DNA of 23,915 nt from positions 1-23,915 of the forward strand of contig USGG01000027.1 of the NCBI GenBank assembly GCA_900554215.1, read 5' to 3'. Made by a program: the position numbers and the translations under genes. This document shows, piece after piece, positions 13,059 through 20,447 of the stretch; the stretch's first letter is position 1, and every line of letters begins with the position of its first letter. The notes beneath the pieces are model-generated. The model worked only from the letters and a program-made list of their open reading frames with translations. It was not told the origin of the DNA and made no database searches. The DNA is from an uncultured Megasphaera sp. (lineage in GTDB: Bacteria; Bacillota; Negativicutes; Veillonellales; Megasphaeraceae).

Positions 13059-15458
13059 TTACCATGTATAATCTTCTGTATCTGCGCGGCCTTTTCCGGT
13101 CAGGGAATCCATCAGCATACGCTGTTCGATCTGCGCGACGTTTTTGCGCGTCGATACAACGGCGTCAGGGTTGACGGAAATAGAATCGATGCCGCTCTTA
13201 ACGAGAAATTCCGTAAAATCAGGATATACGCTCGGCGCCTGGCCGCAGATGGAAACGGTCTTTCCATCCCGGTGAGCTACTTCGATCAAGTGGCGAATAG
13301 CCCGCTTAACGGCTAAGTTGCGTTCGTCAAACAGAGGAGCTACCGTTTCGTTATCGCGGTCGCAGCCCATGACGAGCATCGTCAGGTCGTTGGAACCGAT
13401 GGAATACCCGTCGACAAACTTATTGAACTGATCCGCCAGGATGATGTTGGAAGGAATTTCAGCCATCAGCCATACTTTGAAGTCCGGTCCGCGGTGGAGT
13501 CCTTCTTCAGCCATGAGGCCGACGATCTTTTCCATTTCGTCGACGCGGCGGCAGAAGGGAACCATGACGTTCAGGTTCTTGAAGCCGTATTCTTCGCGGA
13601 CCTTGCGGACGGCCTGCAGTTCCAAGCGGAAGGCTGCGACGTATTTCGGGTCGTAGTAGCGGGATGCGCCGCGCCAGCCTAAGAGAGCGCTGCTTTCCTG
13701 CGGTTCATACTTATCGCCGCCCTTGAGGTTGCGGTATTCGCTGGATTTGAAATCGCTGAGGCGAAGCGTTACCGGACGCGGAGCCAATGCCTGGCAAACC
13801 TTGCGCATGCCGTCGGCCAGCTGGTCGACGACTCGTTCGGGATGGCCGATTTCGATGAGATACAAGGGATGTTCGTGAATGAACGTCGTCCAAATGAATT
13901 CTTCACGCATGAGGCCGATGCCGTCACAGGGCAGCTTGCCGTGTTTTTCGGCCAAATCGGGGTTGCCCAGATTCATGTAAATCTTCGTGCCCGTAATGGG
14001 GACCGGTTCGGACATGACGACCGTCGTCTGGCCGCCAGCCTGGGCTGCTTCTTCCTTCGGTTTTACGATATCGGCGACGGTGCCTTCGTATACGATGCCG
14101 TTCGTCGCATCTACGGTAATATCCGCACCGTCGGGAATCGTCGTCGTCGCTTCAACGCTGCGGCTCTTCGTGCCGACGATGCAGGGAATGCCCAGCTCGC
14201 GGCTGACGATCGACGCGTGGCAGGTCATGCCGCCGGCGTCGGTGACGATGGCTCTGGCCTTCTTCATCGCCGGTACCCAGTCGGGGGCAGTCATCGTCGT
14301 AACGAGGATTTCCCCTTCCTTGAATTCTTCAATCTTCGACGGATCGAGGATGACGTGGGCTTTGCCGGCGGCGCTGCCCGGGCTGGCAGGCAGGCCCTTG
14401 ACGATGACCTTGCGGTCCGTCGTCACGGCAGCCGGAGCCGCTTCTGTCTGTCCCTTTTCCTGATTTTTCTTGGACCATACCGTTTCGGGGCGGGCCTGGA
14501 GGAGCCATACCTTGTTATCCCGTTCGTCGACGCCCCATTCCATGTCCATGTAGCAGCCGTAGTGCTGTTCGATAGCCTTGGCGTACGTGGCCAGTTCTTT
14601 TACCTGTTCGTCCGTAATGACCTGTACCTTCTGTTCTTCTTCCGGCACGAGCTGTTCTTCGCAGTCGCCGCCGGGCTTGCGGACGAGCTTCACGGGCTTC
14701 GTATTGATCATCTTGTCCAGAATCGTCAAATCGTCTTTCTTAACGCGGAAGTTGTCCGGCGTAACCGTACCCTGTACGACATATTCGCCCAGACCCCAGG
14801 CGCCTTCGATCGTAATCGTCGAATCGTCGCCCGTCACGAGGTCGACCGTAAACATAACGCCGGCAGCCTTGGAGAATACCATCATCTGGACGGCGGCGCT
14901 CAAGGCGACGGACAGATGGTCGAAGCCTTTCTTCGTCCGATAGTACGTAGCACGGTCGGTAAACGTGGAAGCATAGCATTCCTTAACCTTCTGGATTACC
15001 ATGTCGGCGCCCTGGACGTTCAGATACGTATCCTGCTGTCCGGCGAAGCTGGCATCGGGAAGGTCTTCTGCCGTAGCGCTGGAACGGACGGCGACAAAGG
15101 GATTGTCTTCGCCGACTTTTTTGCCCAATTCCGCATAGCTGGCCCGAATCGCTTCGGCCAAATCAGCCGGCATTTCGGCAGCGCAAATCGCTTCGCGGAC
15201 AGCCGCCGTGACGCTGCGGAGCTGAATGGGGTCTTCTACGTCGGTCAGGCCCTGGAGCAGCTCTTTAATCTTTTCATCCAAGCCAGTTTCGCGCATAAAA
15301 TGACGGTACCCTTCGGCCGTCGTAGCAAAACCGTAAGGCACAGGTACGCTCGTCTGCGACGTCAGTTCGCCCAGCGAAGAAGATTTCCCGCCTACGAGAG
15401 CAACGTCTTCACGGCGCAGTTCATCAAACCATAATACAAAAGCCTTATCTCTATCCAT
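13059..15458 (-). CDS. ppsA: Phosphoenolpyruvate synthase (pyruvate, water dikinase)
   Basis: This enzyme converts pyruvate and ATP to PEP, AMP and phosphate, the entry to gluconeogenesis. The 799-residue length matches PpsA. Order of domains: ATP-grasp-like N-terminus with VGGKSSSLGE (22-31) and VAVRSSATAEDLPDASFAGQ (122-141); swivelling phospho-His domain with GGMTCHAS (409-416), in which H414 is the catalytic His and T412 the expected PpsR phosphorylation site; and C-terminal PEP/pyruvate barrel with GSNDLTMLVMGCDRDN and the CGQAPS active-site Cys motif. ATG 15458 follows AGGAGG (15468-15473) by 9 nt. It is transcribed from its own promoter toward ccpN-ppsR but is separated from them by a terminator. 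A short extension follows the usual C-terminal end. Confidence 0.95.
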   Translation of the reverse strand: MDRDKAFVLWFDELRREDVALVGGKSSSLGELTSQTSVPVPYGFATTAEGYRHFMRETGLDEKIKELLQGLTDVEDPIQLRSVTAAVREAICAAEMPADLAEAIRASYAELGKKVGEDNPFVAVRSSATAEDLPDASFAGQQDTYLNVQGADMVIQKVKECYASTFTDRATYYRTKKGFDHLSVALSAAVQMMVFSKAAGVMFTVDLVTGDDSTITIEGAWGLGEYVVQGTVTPDNFRVKKDDLTILDKMINTKPVKLVRKPGGDCEEQLVPEEEQKVQVITDEQVKELATYAKAIEQHYGCYMDMEWGVDERDNKVWLLQARPETVWSKKNQEKGQTEAAPAAVTTDRKVIVKGLPASPGSAAGKAHVILDPSKIEEFKEGEILVTTMTAPDWVPAMKKARAIVTDAGGMTCHASIVSRELGIPCIVGTKSRSVEATTTIPDGADITVDATNGIVYEGTVADIVKPKEEAAQAGGQTTVVMSEPVPITGTKIYMNLGNPDLAEKHGKLPCDGIGLMREEFIWTTFIHEHPLYLIEIGHPERVVDQLADGMRKVCQALAPRPVTLRLSDFKSSEYRNLKGGDKYEPQESSALLGWRGASRYYDPKYVAAFRLELQAVRKVREEYGFKNLNVMVPFCRRVDEMEKIVGLMAEEGLHRGPDFKVWLMAEIPSNIILADQFNKFVDGYSIGSNDLTMLVMGCDRDNETVAPLFDERNLAVKRAIRHLIEVAHRDGKTVSICGQAPSVYPDFTEFLVKSGIDSISVNPDAVVSTRKNVAQIEQRMLMDSLTGKGRADTEDYTW

Positions 15459-15514
15459 TCCCTCTTACCTCCTAGAACAAGCAGATATGCTATTTATTTG
15501 TTTCCTTTACATTT

Positions 15515-15543
15515 ATGGTACTTTATTTGTCAGAAAAAGTCAA
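15515..15543 (-). promoter_or_regulatory. Putative sigma-A promoter of ppsA
   Basis: On the minus strand TTGACT (15538-15543), 17 bp, then TACCAT (15515-15520). Predicted start near 15508, leaving a leader of about 50 nt with AGGAGG. Confidence 0.65.
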
Positions 15544-15633
15544 CACATTTTCGTTATCTATTGTACATTTCTTTTATATATTATATACTATTTGTGCGAT
15601 ATTGCTTATGTAACTATCTAAAAATAGTATAAT

Positions 15634-15668
15634 GCCCCTTCCGGCAATAATTTTCGCCCCTTTCCGGC
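15634..15668. repeat. C-rich direct repeat pair, 22-bp period
   Basis: GCCCCTTCCGGC (15634-15645) recurs as GCCCCTTTCCGGC (15656-15668), with start-to-start distance 22 bp, about two helical turns. It lies 54 bp upstream of the PBP -10 element and about 90 bp upstream of the ppsA -35. A palindrome GCGAAAG-tcc-CTTTCGC (15679-15695) follows. Possible regulator sites; no binding protein is known. Confidence 0.5.
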
Positions 15669-15718
15669 TTTTCCCGCCGCGAAAGTCCCTTTCGCATATA
15701 GGATAATGTATATAAATA

Positions 15719-15727
15719 TGCTATAAT
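15719..15727 (+). promoter_or_regulatory. Putative extended -10 promoter of the class A PBP gene
   Basis: TGC directly followed by TATAAT (15722-15727) gives a perfect extended -10 (TGnTATAAT); no good -35 is seen. Predicted start near 15734, leader about 68 nt. Confidence 0.55.
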
Positions 15728-15801
15728 AAGAAATTAGCAAAGATTCATTTCTGCTTATTGAAGGTAATATTATATTTATGTTTTATAATATAGGAGGATC
15801 T

Positions 15802-17868
15802 ATGTATACGCCTAGACGGAGAGCTAAACATGCTAAAAAATCATCAGGACCCATGCACCGTCTGCGACTCCTGATTATCTTATGCGTCGTCGTAATCGCC
15901 GGCCTGACCTTCGGCTATATTTTCGCCGCCTATCAAAGCCTGCCGACTGTAGGCAACAATATGCGGCCTGCCGTATCGTCGCAGGTCTTCGATATTCACG
16001 GCCGCCTCGTGACGACCTTGCATTCCGACCAAAACCGCCTGCCCATCGATATCAACAAGGTGCCCCAGCATCTGCAGAACGCCTTTATTGCCGCCGAAGA
16101 CAACCGCTTCTACGACCATATCGGCATCGATCCCATCGGCATCGGCCGGGCCATCGTGACGAATATTACCAGCGGCGGCATCGCCCAGGGCGGCAGCACC
16201 ATTACGCAGCAGCTGGCGAAAAACGCCTTCCTGTCGCAGGAGCAGACGCTGAAGCGTAAAATCCAGGAAGCCATGCTGGCCCTGGAAATCGAACGGAAAT
16301 ACAGTAAAAAAGAAATTCTGGAAATGTACATGAACCAGATTTATTTCGGCCAGGGCGCATACGGCATCCAGACGGCGTCCCGCACGTACTTCGACAAGGA
16401 CGTCGACCAGCTGAACCTCAAGCAGTGCGCTATGCTGGCCGGCCTGCCCAAGAGCCCTAATTACTACTCGCCCTTCAATAATCTGGAAGAAGCGAAAAAA
16501 CGCACGAACACCGTCTTAGACCAAATGGTCAAATACGGCTATATTTCTCAGGACGAATGTACGGAAGCGAAAAATGCCGATTTAGAATTGACGCAGATGA
16601 AGCAGACCAACGACAATGCCGATACGGCTTCCTTCGTCGACTACGTCTCGCAGCTCGTCGCCTCCAAATACGGCGATGACGCCCTGTATAAGGAAGGCCT
16701 GAAGATTTACACCACTATGGATTTGGAAAAACAGCGCGCCGCGGCGGAAGCCCTGCGCCAGCTGCCGGACAACTACAAGGACGAAAACGGCCTGACCCAG
16801 CCGCAGGGGGCCCTCGTCTCCATCGACCCGAGAAACGGCCACATCCTGGCCATGGTCGGCGGCCGCGGCCAGGACAGCTTCAACCGCGCCACCATGGCCG
16901 TCCGCCAGCCCGGTTCTGCTTTCAAGCCCTTCGTATACATGACGGCCCTGCAGCACGACATGTCGCCGTACTCGACAATGGAAGACAAGGCCATCTCGTA
17001 CGGCTCGTGGAGCCCACAGAACTCTGATATGACCTTCCGCGGCAAGATGTCCCTGGCCGACGCCCTGGCCCTTTCGGTCAACACCGTCGCCGTCCAGCTG
17101 GCTGATGAAGTCGGTCCCTCCAATATCATCGCCAACGTCAAGAAGATGGGCATTACGACGATGGAAAAGGACGACGACAACCTGGCCATGGCCTTAGGCG
17201 GCCTGACCCGGGGCGTAACGCCGCTGGAAATGGCCAGCGCCTACGGTACCTTCGCCAACAGAGGCGTCCACGTCAAGCCCGTTGCCATCGTCAAGATCCT
17301 GGACCGCAACGGCAACGTCCTGGAAAACGAATCTACCCTGAATCAGGATAAAAATAAGACCCAGGTCATGTCGGAAAAAGAAGCCTATGAAATGACCTAT
17401 ATGCTCGAAGGCGTCATCGATCACGGCACCGGCACGGGCGCAGCCATCGGCCGGCCCGCAGCCGGCAAGACCGGCACGACGGACAACAACGTCGACGCCT
17501 GGTTCGTCGGCTATACGCCGACGATCGTCACGGCCGTCTGGATCGGCGACGACTCGGGCTCGCACAGCCTGGGCGAAGTATACGGCGGTACGATTCCGGC
17601 AGCTATCTGGCGGGATTACATGACCGTCGCCACGCAGGACGAATCGTACGAAGGCTTCTCCATCCCAGCCGGCATGGAACCTATCGCGCCGCCGCCGAAA
17701 GAAGAACCCAAGCCCAAGGCTGATGCCAAAAAAGACGCGGCTAAGGACAAGGGGAATAAATCGCGCGAATCGGCTGCCGCTCAAAAAGACGAGTCTTCAG
17801 ATGACGGCGAACGAGCCGCTGAAGAACGAGCCGTACAGCAGGCTGCGCGCAACAACAAAGAAGAATGA
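15802..17868 (+). CDS. Class A penicillin-binding protein (bifunctional transglycosylase/transpeptidase)
   Basis: A 688-residue PBP1a-type enzyme that polymerises lipid II and crosslinks peptidoglycan outside the inner membrane. A basic cytoplasmic tail (1-20) and one membrane anchor (~21-44) lead into the GT51 glycosyltransferase domain with catalytic E99 in AAEDNRFYDH, GGSTITQQLAKN, and the YSKKEILEMYMNQIYFG helix region. The transpeptidase domain has SxxK at S372-K375, SVN at 425-427 and KTG at 556-558. A Lys/Glu/Ala-rich, Pro-containing tail of about 60 residues (from ~629) ends the protein. I chose ATG 15802 because AGGAGG (15792-15797) precedes it, though with only 4 nt spacing; ATG 15778 would add 8 residues. 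Single-gene unit, convergent with pyk. The family is mrcA/ponA-like. Confidence 0.95.
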   Translation: MYTPRRRAKHAKKSSGPMHRLRLLIILCVVVIAGLTFGYIFAAYQSLPTVGNNMRPAVSSQVFDIHGRLVTTLHSDQNRLPIDINKVPQHLQNAFIAAEDNRFYDHIGIDPIGIGRAIVTNITSGGIAQGGSTITQQLAKNAFLSQEQTLKRKIQEAMLALEIERKYSKKEILEMYMNQIYFGQGAYGIQTASRTYFDKDVDQLNLKQCAMLAGLPKSPNYYSPFNNLEEAKKRTNTVLDQMVKYGYISQDECTEAKNADLELTQMKQTNDNADTASFVDYVSQLVASKYGDDALYKEGLKIYTTMDLEKQRAAAEALRQLPDNYKDENGLTQPQGALVSIDPRNGHILAMVGGRGQDSFNRATMAVRQPGSAFKPFVYMTALQHDMSPYSTMEDKAISYGSWSPQNSDMTFRGKMSLADALALSVNTVAVQLADEVGPSNIIANVKKMGITTMEKDDDNLAMALGGLTRGVTPLEMASAYGTFANRGVHVKPVAIVKILDRNGNVLENESTLNQDKNKTQVMSEKEAYEMTYMLEGVIDHGTGTGAAIGRPAAGKTGTTDNNVDAWFVGYTPTIVTAVWIGDDSGSHSLGEVYGGTIPAAIWRDYMTVATQDESYEGFSIPAGMEPIAPPPKEEPKPKADAKKDAAKDKGNKSRESAAAQKDESSDDGERAAEERAVQQAARNNKEE

Positions 17869-17895
17869 CGTAACGGCATGCGATGCCGAAAATAC

Positions 17896-17948
17896 AAGCC
17901 CGTCCTCCCGGCAGATCTGCTCTGCCGAAGGGACGGGCTGTTTTATTT
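17896..17948 (+). terminator. Intrinsic terminator of the PBP gene
   Basis: AGCCCGTCC (17897-17905) pairs with GGACGGGCT (17931-17939), with a nested GGCAGA/TCTGCC hairpin inside and TTTTATTT after it. It lies about 28 nt after the PBP stop. Confidence 0.88.
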
Positions 17949-17965
17949 CACAAGGTGCATATGAC

Positions 17966-18012
17966 AAAAACGCCATAGGGCTTGGCCGAAACAAATGCCG
18001 CTATGGCGTTTT
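17966..18012 (-). terminator. Intrinsic terminator of mgsA-pyk
   Basis: AAAACGCCATAG (17967-17978) pairs perfectly with CTATGGCGTTTT (18001-18012) around a 22-nt loop that may itself fold. U-rich on the minus strand, about 54 nt after the pyk stop. The plus-strand T run is shorter, so it may also work weakly in that direction. Confidence 0.8.
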
Positions 18013-18065
18013 ACTATATACGTATGATATTGTCTACGCTATGTCTCTGAAAGGCGAAGCGGAGA

Positions 18066-19814
18066 TTACCGCGCGTTGGCTTCGCCGCGGAAAATTGTGC
18101 CGCGGCTGGCATCTACCGTGACGACTTCGCCGTTTTCCAGTGCATCGGCAGCATGGGGAGCTCCGACGATCGTCGGGATGCCTAGGGTAATGGCAACGAT
18201 GGCCGATTCACTCGTAAGGCCGACTTCTTCCGATACGATAGCGCCGGCTTTCTTCATGTATTCTACCCATTCTGCTTTAGCCGAACGGACGACGAGGATG
18301 CAGCCCGGCGTAAAGTTCTTTTCCAGCGATTCCGTATCGTTGGCGATGCAGACCTTGCCGATAGCCGAATTGCGGCCGATGCCCGTGCCGCGGATGAGGA
18401 TATCGCCTACGACCTGTACGCGGATCATGTTCGTCGAGCCGGACTTGGCGACGGGAACGCCGGCCGTGAGGACGACGAGGTCGCCGGCCTTGATGAGGCC
18501 GCTGTCGAGAGCAGCAAAGATGCCGTTGTCGACGACTTCATCCGTATCGCTGGCTTCTTTGCCGACGATAGCCTGGACGCCCCAGTTCAGCTGGAGGCGG
18601 CGGACGACGCTTTCATGAGGAGATACGGCGACGACGGGACATTCCGGACGGAATTTGGAAATCGTCTGGGCTGTGCTGCCTCGTTCCGTCGACGCGATAA
18701 TAGCCGCGGCGTGGAGGTCTTCAGCAATTTTTACGACGGCCTTGCCGATGGATTCCGTCGTCGTAGACGACGAAGCGTGTTCGTCCTGGTGGGACGGCGG
18801 CGTGAACTGGCTTTCCGTAAACATAGCTACGCGGGCCATCGTTTCTACGGCTTCGACAGGATACATGCCGCTGGCCGTTTCGCCGCTGAGCATAACGGCG
18901 TCCGTGCCGTCGAGAATGGCGTTGGCGACGTCGCTCGTTTCCGCACGGGTCGGGCGGGGATTGCTGCACATGGATTCCAGCATCTGCGTCGCCGTAATGA
19001 CCGGCTTGCCTGCGGCCTGACATTTGTGAATGAGCATCTTCTGCAGCGTCGGTACTTCTTCTGCCGGCACTTCGACGCCCAAATCGCCGCGGGCGACCAT
19101 GATGCCGTCGCTCATCTTAATGATTTCATCAATATTGTTGACGGCAGCCTGACATTCGATCTTGGAAATAATCTTCATCTGGCTGTTGTGTTTTTCCAAA
19201 ATCTTGCGGATCGTCACGACGTCCTTACCGCGCTGAATAAAGGAAGCGGCAATCCAGTCCATATTCATGCGGATGCCGAATTCAATGTCTGCAGCGTCCG
19301 TTTCCGAAACGGCCGGCAGGTTGATGGCGATGCCCGGCACAGCGACGCGCTTGCGGTCGCTCATCTTGCCGCTGTTGAGGATTTTCGTATGGATATCCTG
19401 GTCTTCGACGCTGATGACTTCCAAGTTTACCAGTCCGTCGGACAAGAGGATATGGTCGCCGGCCTTTACGTCCTGGGGCAGTTCTTTATAATTGACGGAG
19501 ACGATCGTTTCGTCGCCTTCGACGTCGCGGGCCGTCAAGGTAAATTCCTGGCCTTCTTCCATTTGGATGGAGCCGTTTTTAAACTTGCCTAGGCGGATTT
19601 CCGGGCCCTTTGTATCGAGAAGCAGGGCTACGGGAATGCCTACCTTTTTAGAAGCGGCGCGGACCATATCCATGCGCGCCTTGTGTTCTTCGTGAGAACC
19701 GTGGGAAAAATTAAAGCGGGCAACGTTCATGCCGGCCAGAATCATCTGTTCGACGACTTCTTGGGAATTCGAGCTCGGGCCGAGCGTGCAGACAATTTTC
19801 GTTTTTTTCAACAT
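18066..19814 (-). CDS. pyk: Pyruvate kinase with C-terminal PEP-utiliser-like domain
   Basis: Converts PEP and ADP to pyruvate and ATP. The 582-residue length equals the Bacillus-type enzyme with an extra C-terminal domain. The barrel shows TKIVCTLGPSS (5-15), NVARFNFSHG, DTKGPEIRLG, MVARGDLGVE and the MLSGETASGMYPVEAV segment. The extra domain (~475-582) resembles the PEP-utiliser mobile domain, but the site where dikinases carry a phospho-His reads TSESAIV (residues 534-540), with E536 at the His position, so it cannot be phosphorylated there. ATG 19814 follows AAAGGAG. It begins 28 nt after mgsA on the same strand and shares its transcript; it opposes PpsA at the same metabolic step. Confidence 0.96.
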   Translation of the reverse strand: MLKKTKIVCTLGPSSNSQEVVEQMILAGMNVARFNFSHGSHEEHKARMDMVRAASKKVGIPVALLLDTKGPEIRLGKFKNGSIQMEEGQEFTLTARDVEGDETIVSVNYKELPQDVKAGDHILLSDGLVNLEVISVEDQDIHTKILNSGKMSDRKRVAVPGIAINLPAVSETDAADIEFGIRMNMDWIAASFIQRGKDVVTIRKILEKHNSQMKIISKIECQAAVNNIDEIIKMSDGIMVARGDLGVEVPAEEVPTLQKMLIHKCQAAGKPVITATQMLESMCSNPRPTRAETSDVANAILDGTDAVMLSGETASGMYPVEAVETMARVAMFTESQFTPPSHQDEHASSSTTTESIGKAVVKIAEDLHAAAIIASTERGSTAQTISKFRPECPVVAVSPHESVVRRLQLNWGVQAIVGKEASDTDEVVDNGIFAALDSGLIKAGDLVVLTAGVPVAKSGSTNMIRVQVVGDILIRGTGIGRNSAIGKVCIANDTESLEKNFTPGCILVVRSAKAEWVEYMKKAGAIVSEEVGLTSESAIVAITLGIPTIVGAPHAADALENGEVVTVDASRGTIFRGEANAR

Positions 19815-19842
19815 GCGTAATCTCCTTTACACAATACCAAAT

Positions 19843-20235
19843 CTATGACTGAAACAAATCTAATGATGTATCTAGCGAAGTTAATAAAATACGGGCGCTG
19901 GTTACATTCGTCGCCAGCGGAATACAGTGCACGTCGCACAGGCGAAGGAAGGCCGATACGTCCGGTTCGTGAGGCTGCGCCGTCAGCGGGTCCCGCAGGA
20001 ATACAACGGCGACGACTTCGCCCGACGCGATCATGCCGCCGATCTGCTGGTCGCCTCCCAGCGGTCCAGGCTGCATTTTTCTGACGGATAATCCCGTCGC
20101 GTCTTCAATACGCTTTCCTGTTTCTCCCGTTCCAACCAAAGGAAATTCCTGCAATACATGCTTAAACTGACAAGCTAATTCCACCATGTCCTTCTTCTTG
20201 GCATCATGGGCAATGAGCGCAACATATTTTTCCAA
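19843..20235 (-). CDS. mgsA: Methylglyoxal synthase
   Basis: Converts dihydroxyacetone phosphate to methylglyoxal and phosphate, a bypass of lower glycolysis. From TTG 20235, which has GGGGG 7 nt upstream, the product is 130 residues, normal for the family; an upstream in-frame ATG at 20337 would add 34 non-family residues lying in the leader. Residues H10, D62 (GPLGGDQQ), D82, H89 and D92 keep the same spacing as E. coli H19, D71, D91, H98 and D101. One departure is the phosphate loop: GTGETG (35-40) stands where most members have TGTTG, giving E38 in place of a Thr. Co-transcribed with pyk, so a triose-phosphate overflow route is tied to PEP consumption. Confidence 0.94.
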   Translation of the reverse strand: MEKYVALIAHDAKKKDMVELACQFKHVLQEFPLVGTGETGKRIEDATGLSVRKMQPGPLGGDQQIGGMIASGEVVAVVFLRDPLTAQPHEPDVSAFLRLCDVHCIPLATNVTSARILLTSLDTSLDLFQS

Positions 20236-20313
20236 TGTTTTACCCCCTTTTTTGGTATCCGCAGCAATACTGTTCCAACTGGTACGTTTTTTGTCCCATG
20301 TGGGCAATATATA

Positions 20314-20339
20314 CAGTGCCCGACGTCCATCGAGCACTG
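20314..20339 (-). promoter_or_regulatory. Hairpin/palindrome at the 5' end of the mgsA-pyk transcript
   Basis: CAGTGCTCGA and TCGGGCACTG form a 10-bp stem (one T-G wobble in the RNA) around a 6-nt loop, beginning about 4 nt after the predicted transcript start. It could be an mRNA-stabilising 5' hairpin, a leader regulator or a DNA operator. About 80 nt of further leader with smaller hairpins (for example CCCACATGGG) follows before TTG 20235. I recognise no known riboswitch. Confidence 0.5.
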
Positions 20340-20349
20340 CTCATTTGTG

Positions 20350-20378
20350 ATTGTACCGTATCCCTTCTAATAATGCAA
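20350..20378 (-). promoter_or_regulatory. Putative sigma-A promoter of mgsA-pyk
   Basis: On the minus strand TTGCAT (20373-20378), a 17-bp spacer, then TACAAT (20350-20355). Predicted start near 20343. An inverted repeat CCCTAA-N8-TTAGGG (20380-20399) abuts the -35 on its upstream side. Confidence 0.65.
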
Positions 20379-20447
20379 GCCCTAAATCCTGCATTAGGGA
20401 CAGAACAATCTATTTTCTATGCATATATTACAAAGATCTTACCGACG

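Larger units (their letters stand above)
15459..15801. other. 343-nt divergent intergenic region between ppsA and the class A PBP gene
   Basis: This AT-rich stretch contains no supported gene. It holds the ppsA promoter and leader on the minus side, a C-rich block with a 22-bp-spaced direct repeat and a short palindrome in the middle (15634-15695), and an extended -10 promoter with leader for the PBP gene on the plus side. Confidence 0.8.

Noticed and set aside
13842..15434. Plus-strand 530-codon open frame opposite ppsA
   Set aside because: Antisense shadow of a well-conserved enzyme gene; composition is low in recognisable structure and no ribosome site is seen.
15605..15633. Second plus-strand TATAAT (15628-15633) as PBP promoter
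   Set aside because: No -35 at proper spacing and no extended -10; it is farther from the gene than the TGCTATAAT site at 15719-15727.
15778..15801. Upstream ATG 15778 as start of the PBP
   Set aside because: Its ribosome site is poor and 12 nt away, while AGGAGG stands just before ATG 15802; the difference is 8 residues and not fully settled.
20236..20337. ATG 20337 as the methylglyoxal synthase start
   Set aside because: The added 34 residues are not family-like and overlap the leader hairpin; TTG 20235 has GGGGG at 7 nt and gives the normal length.
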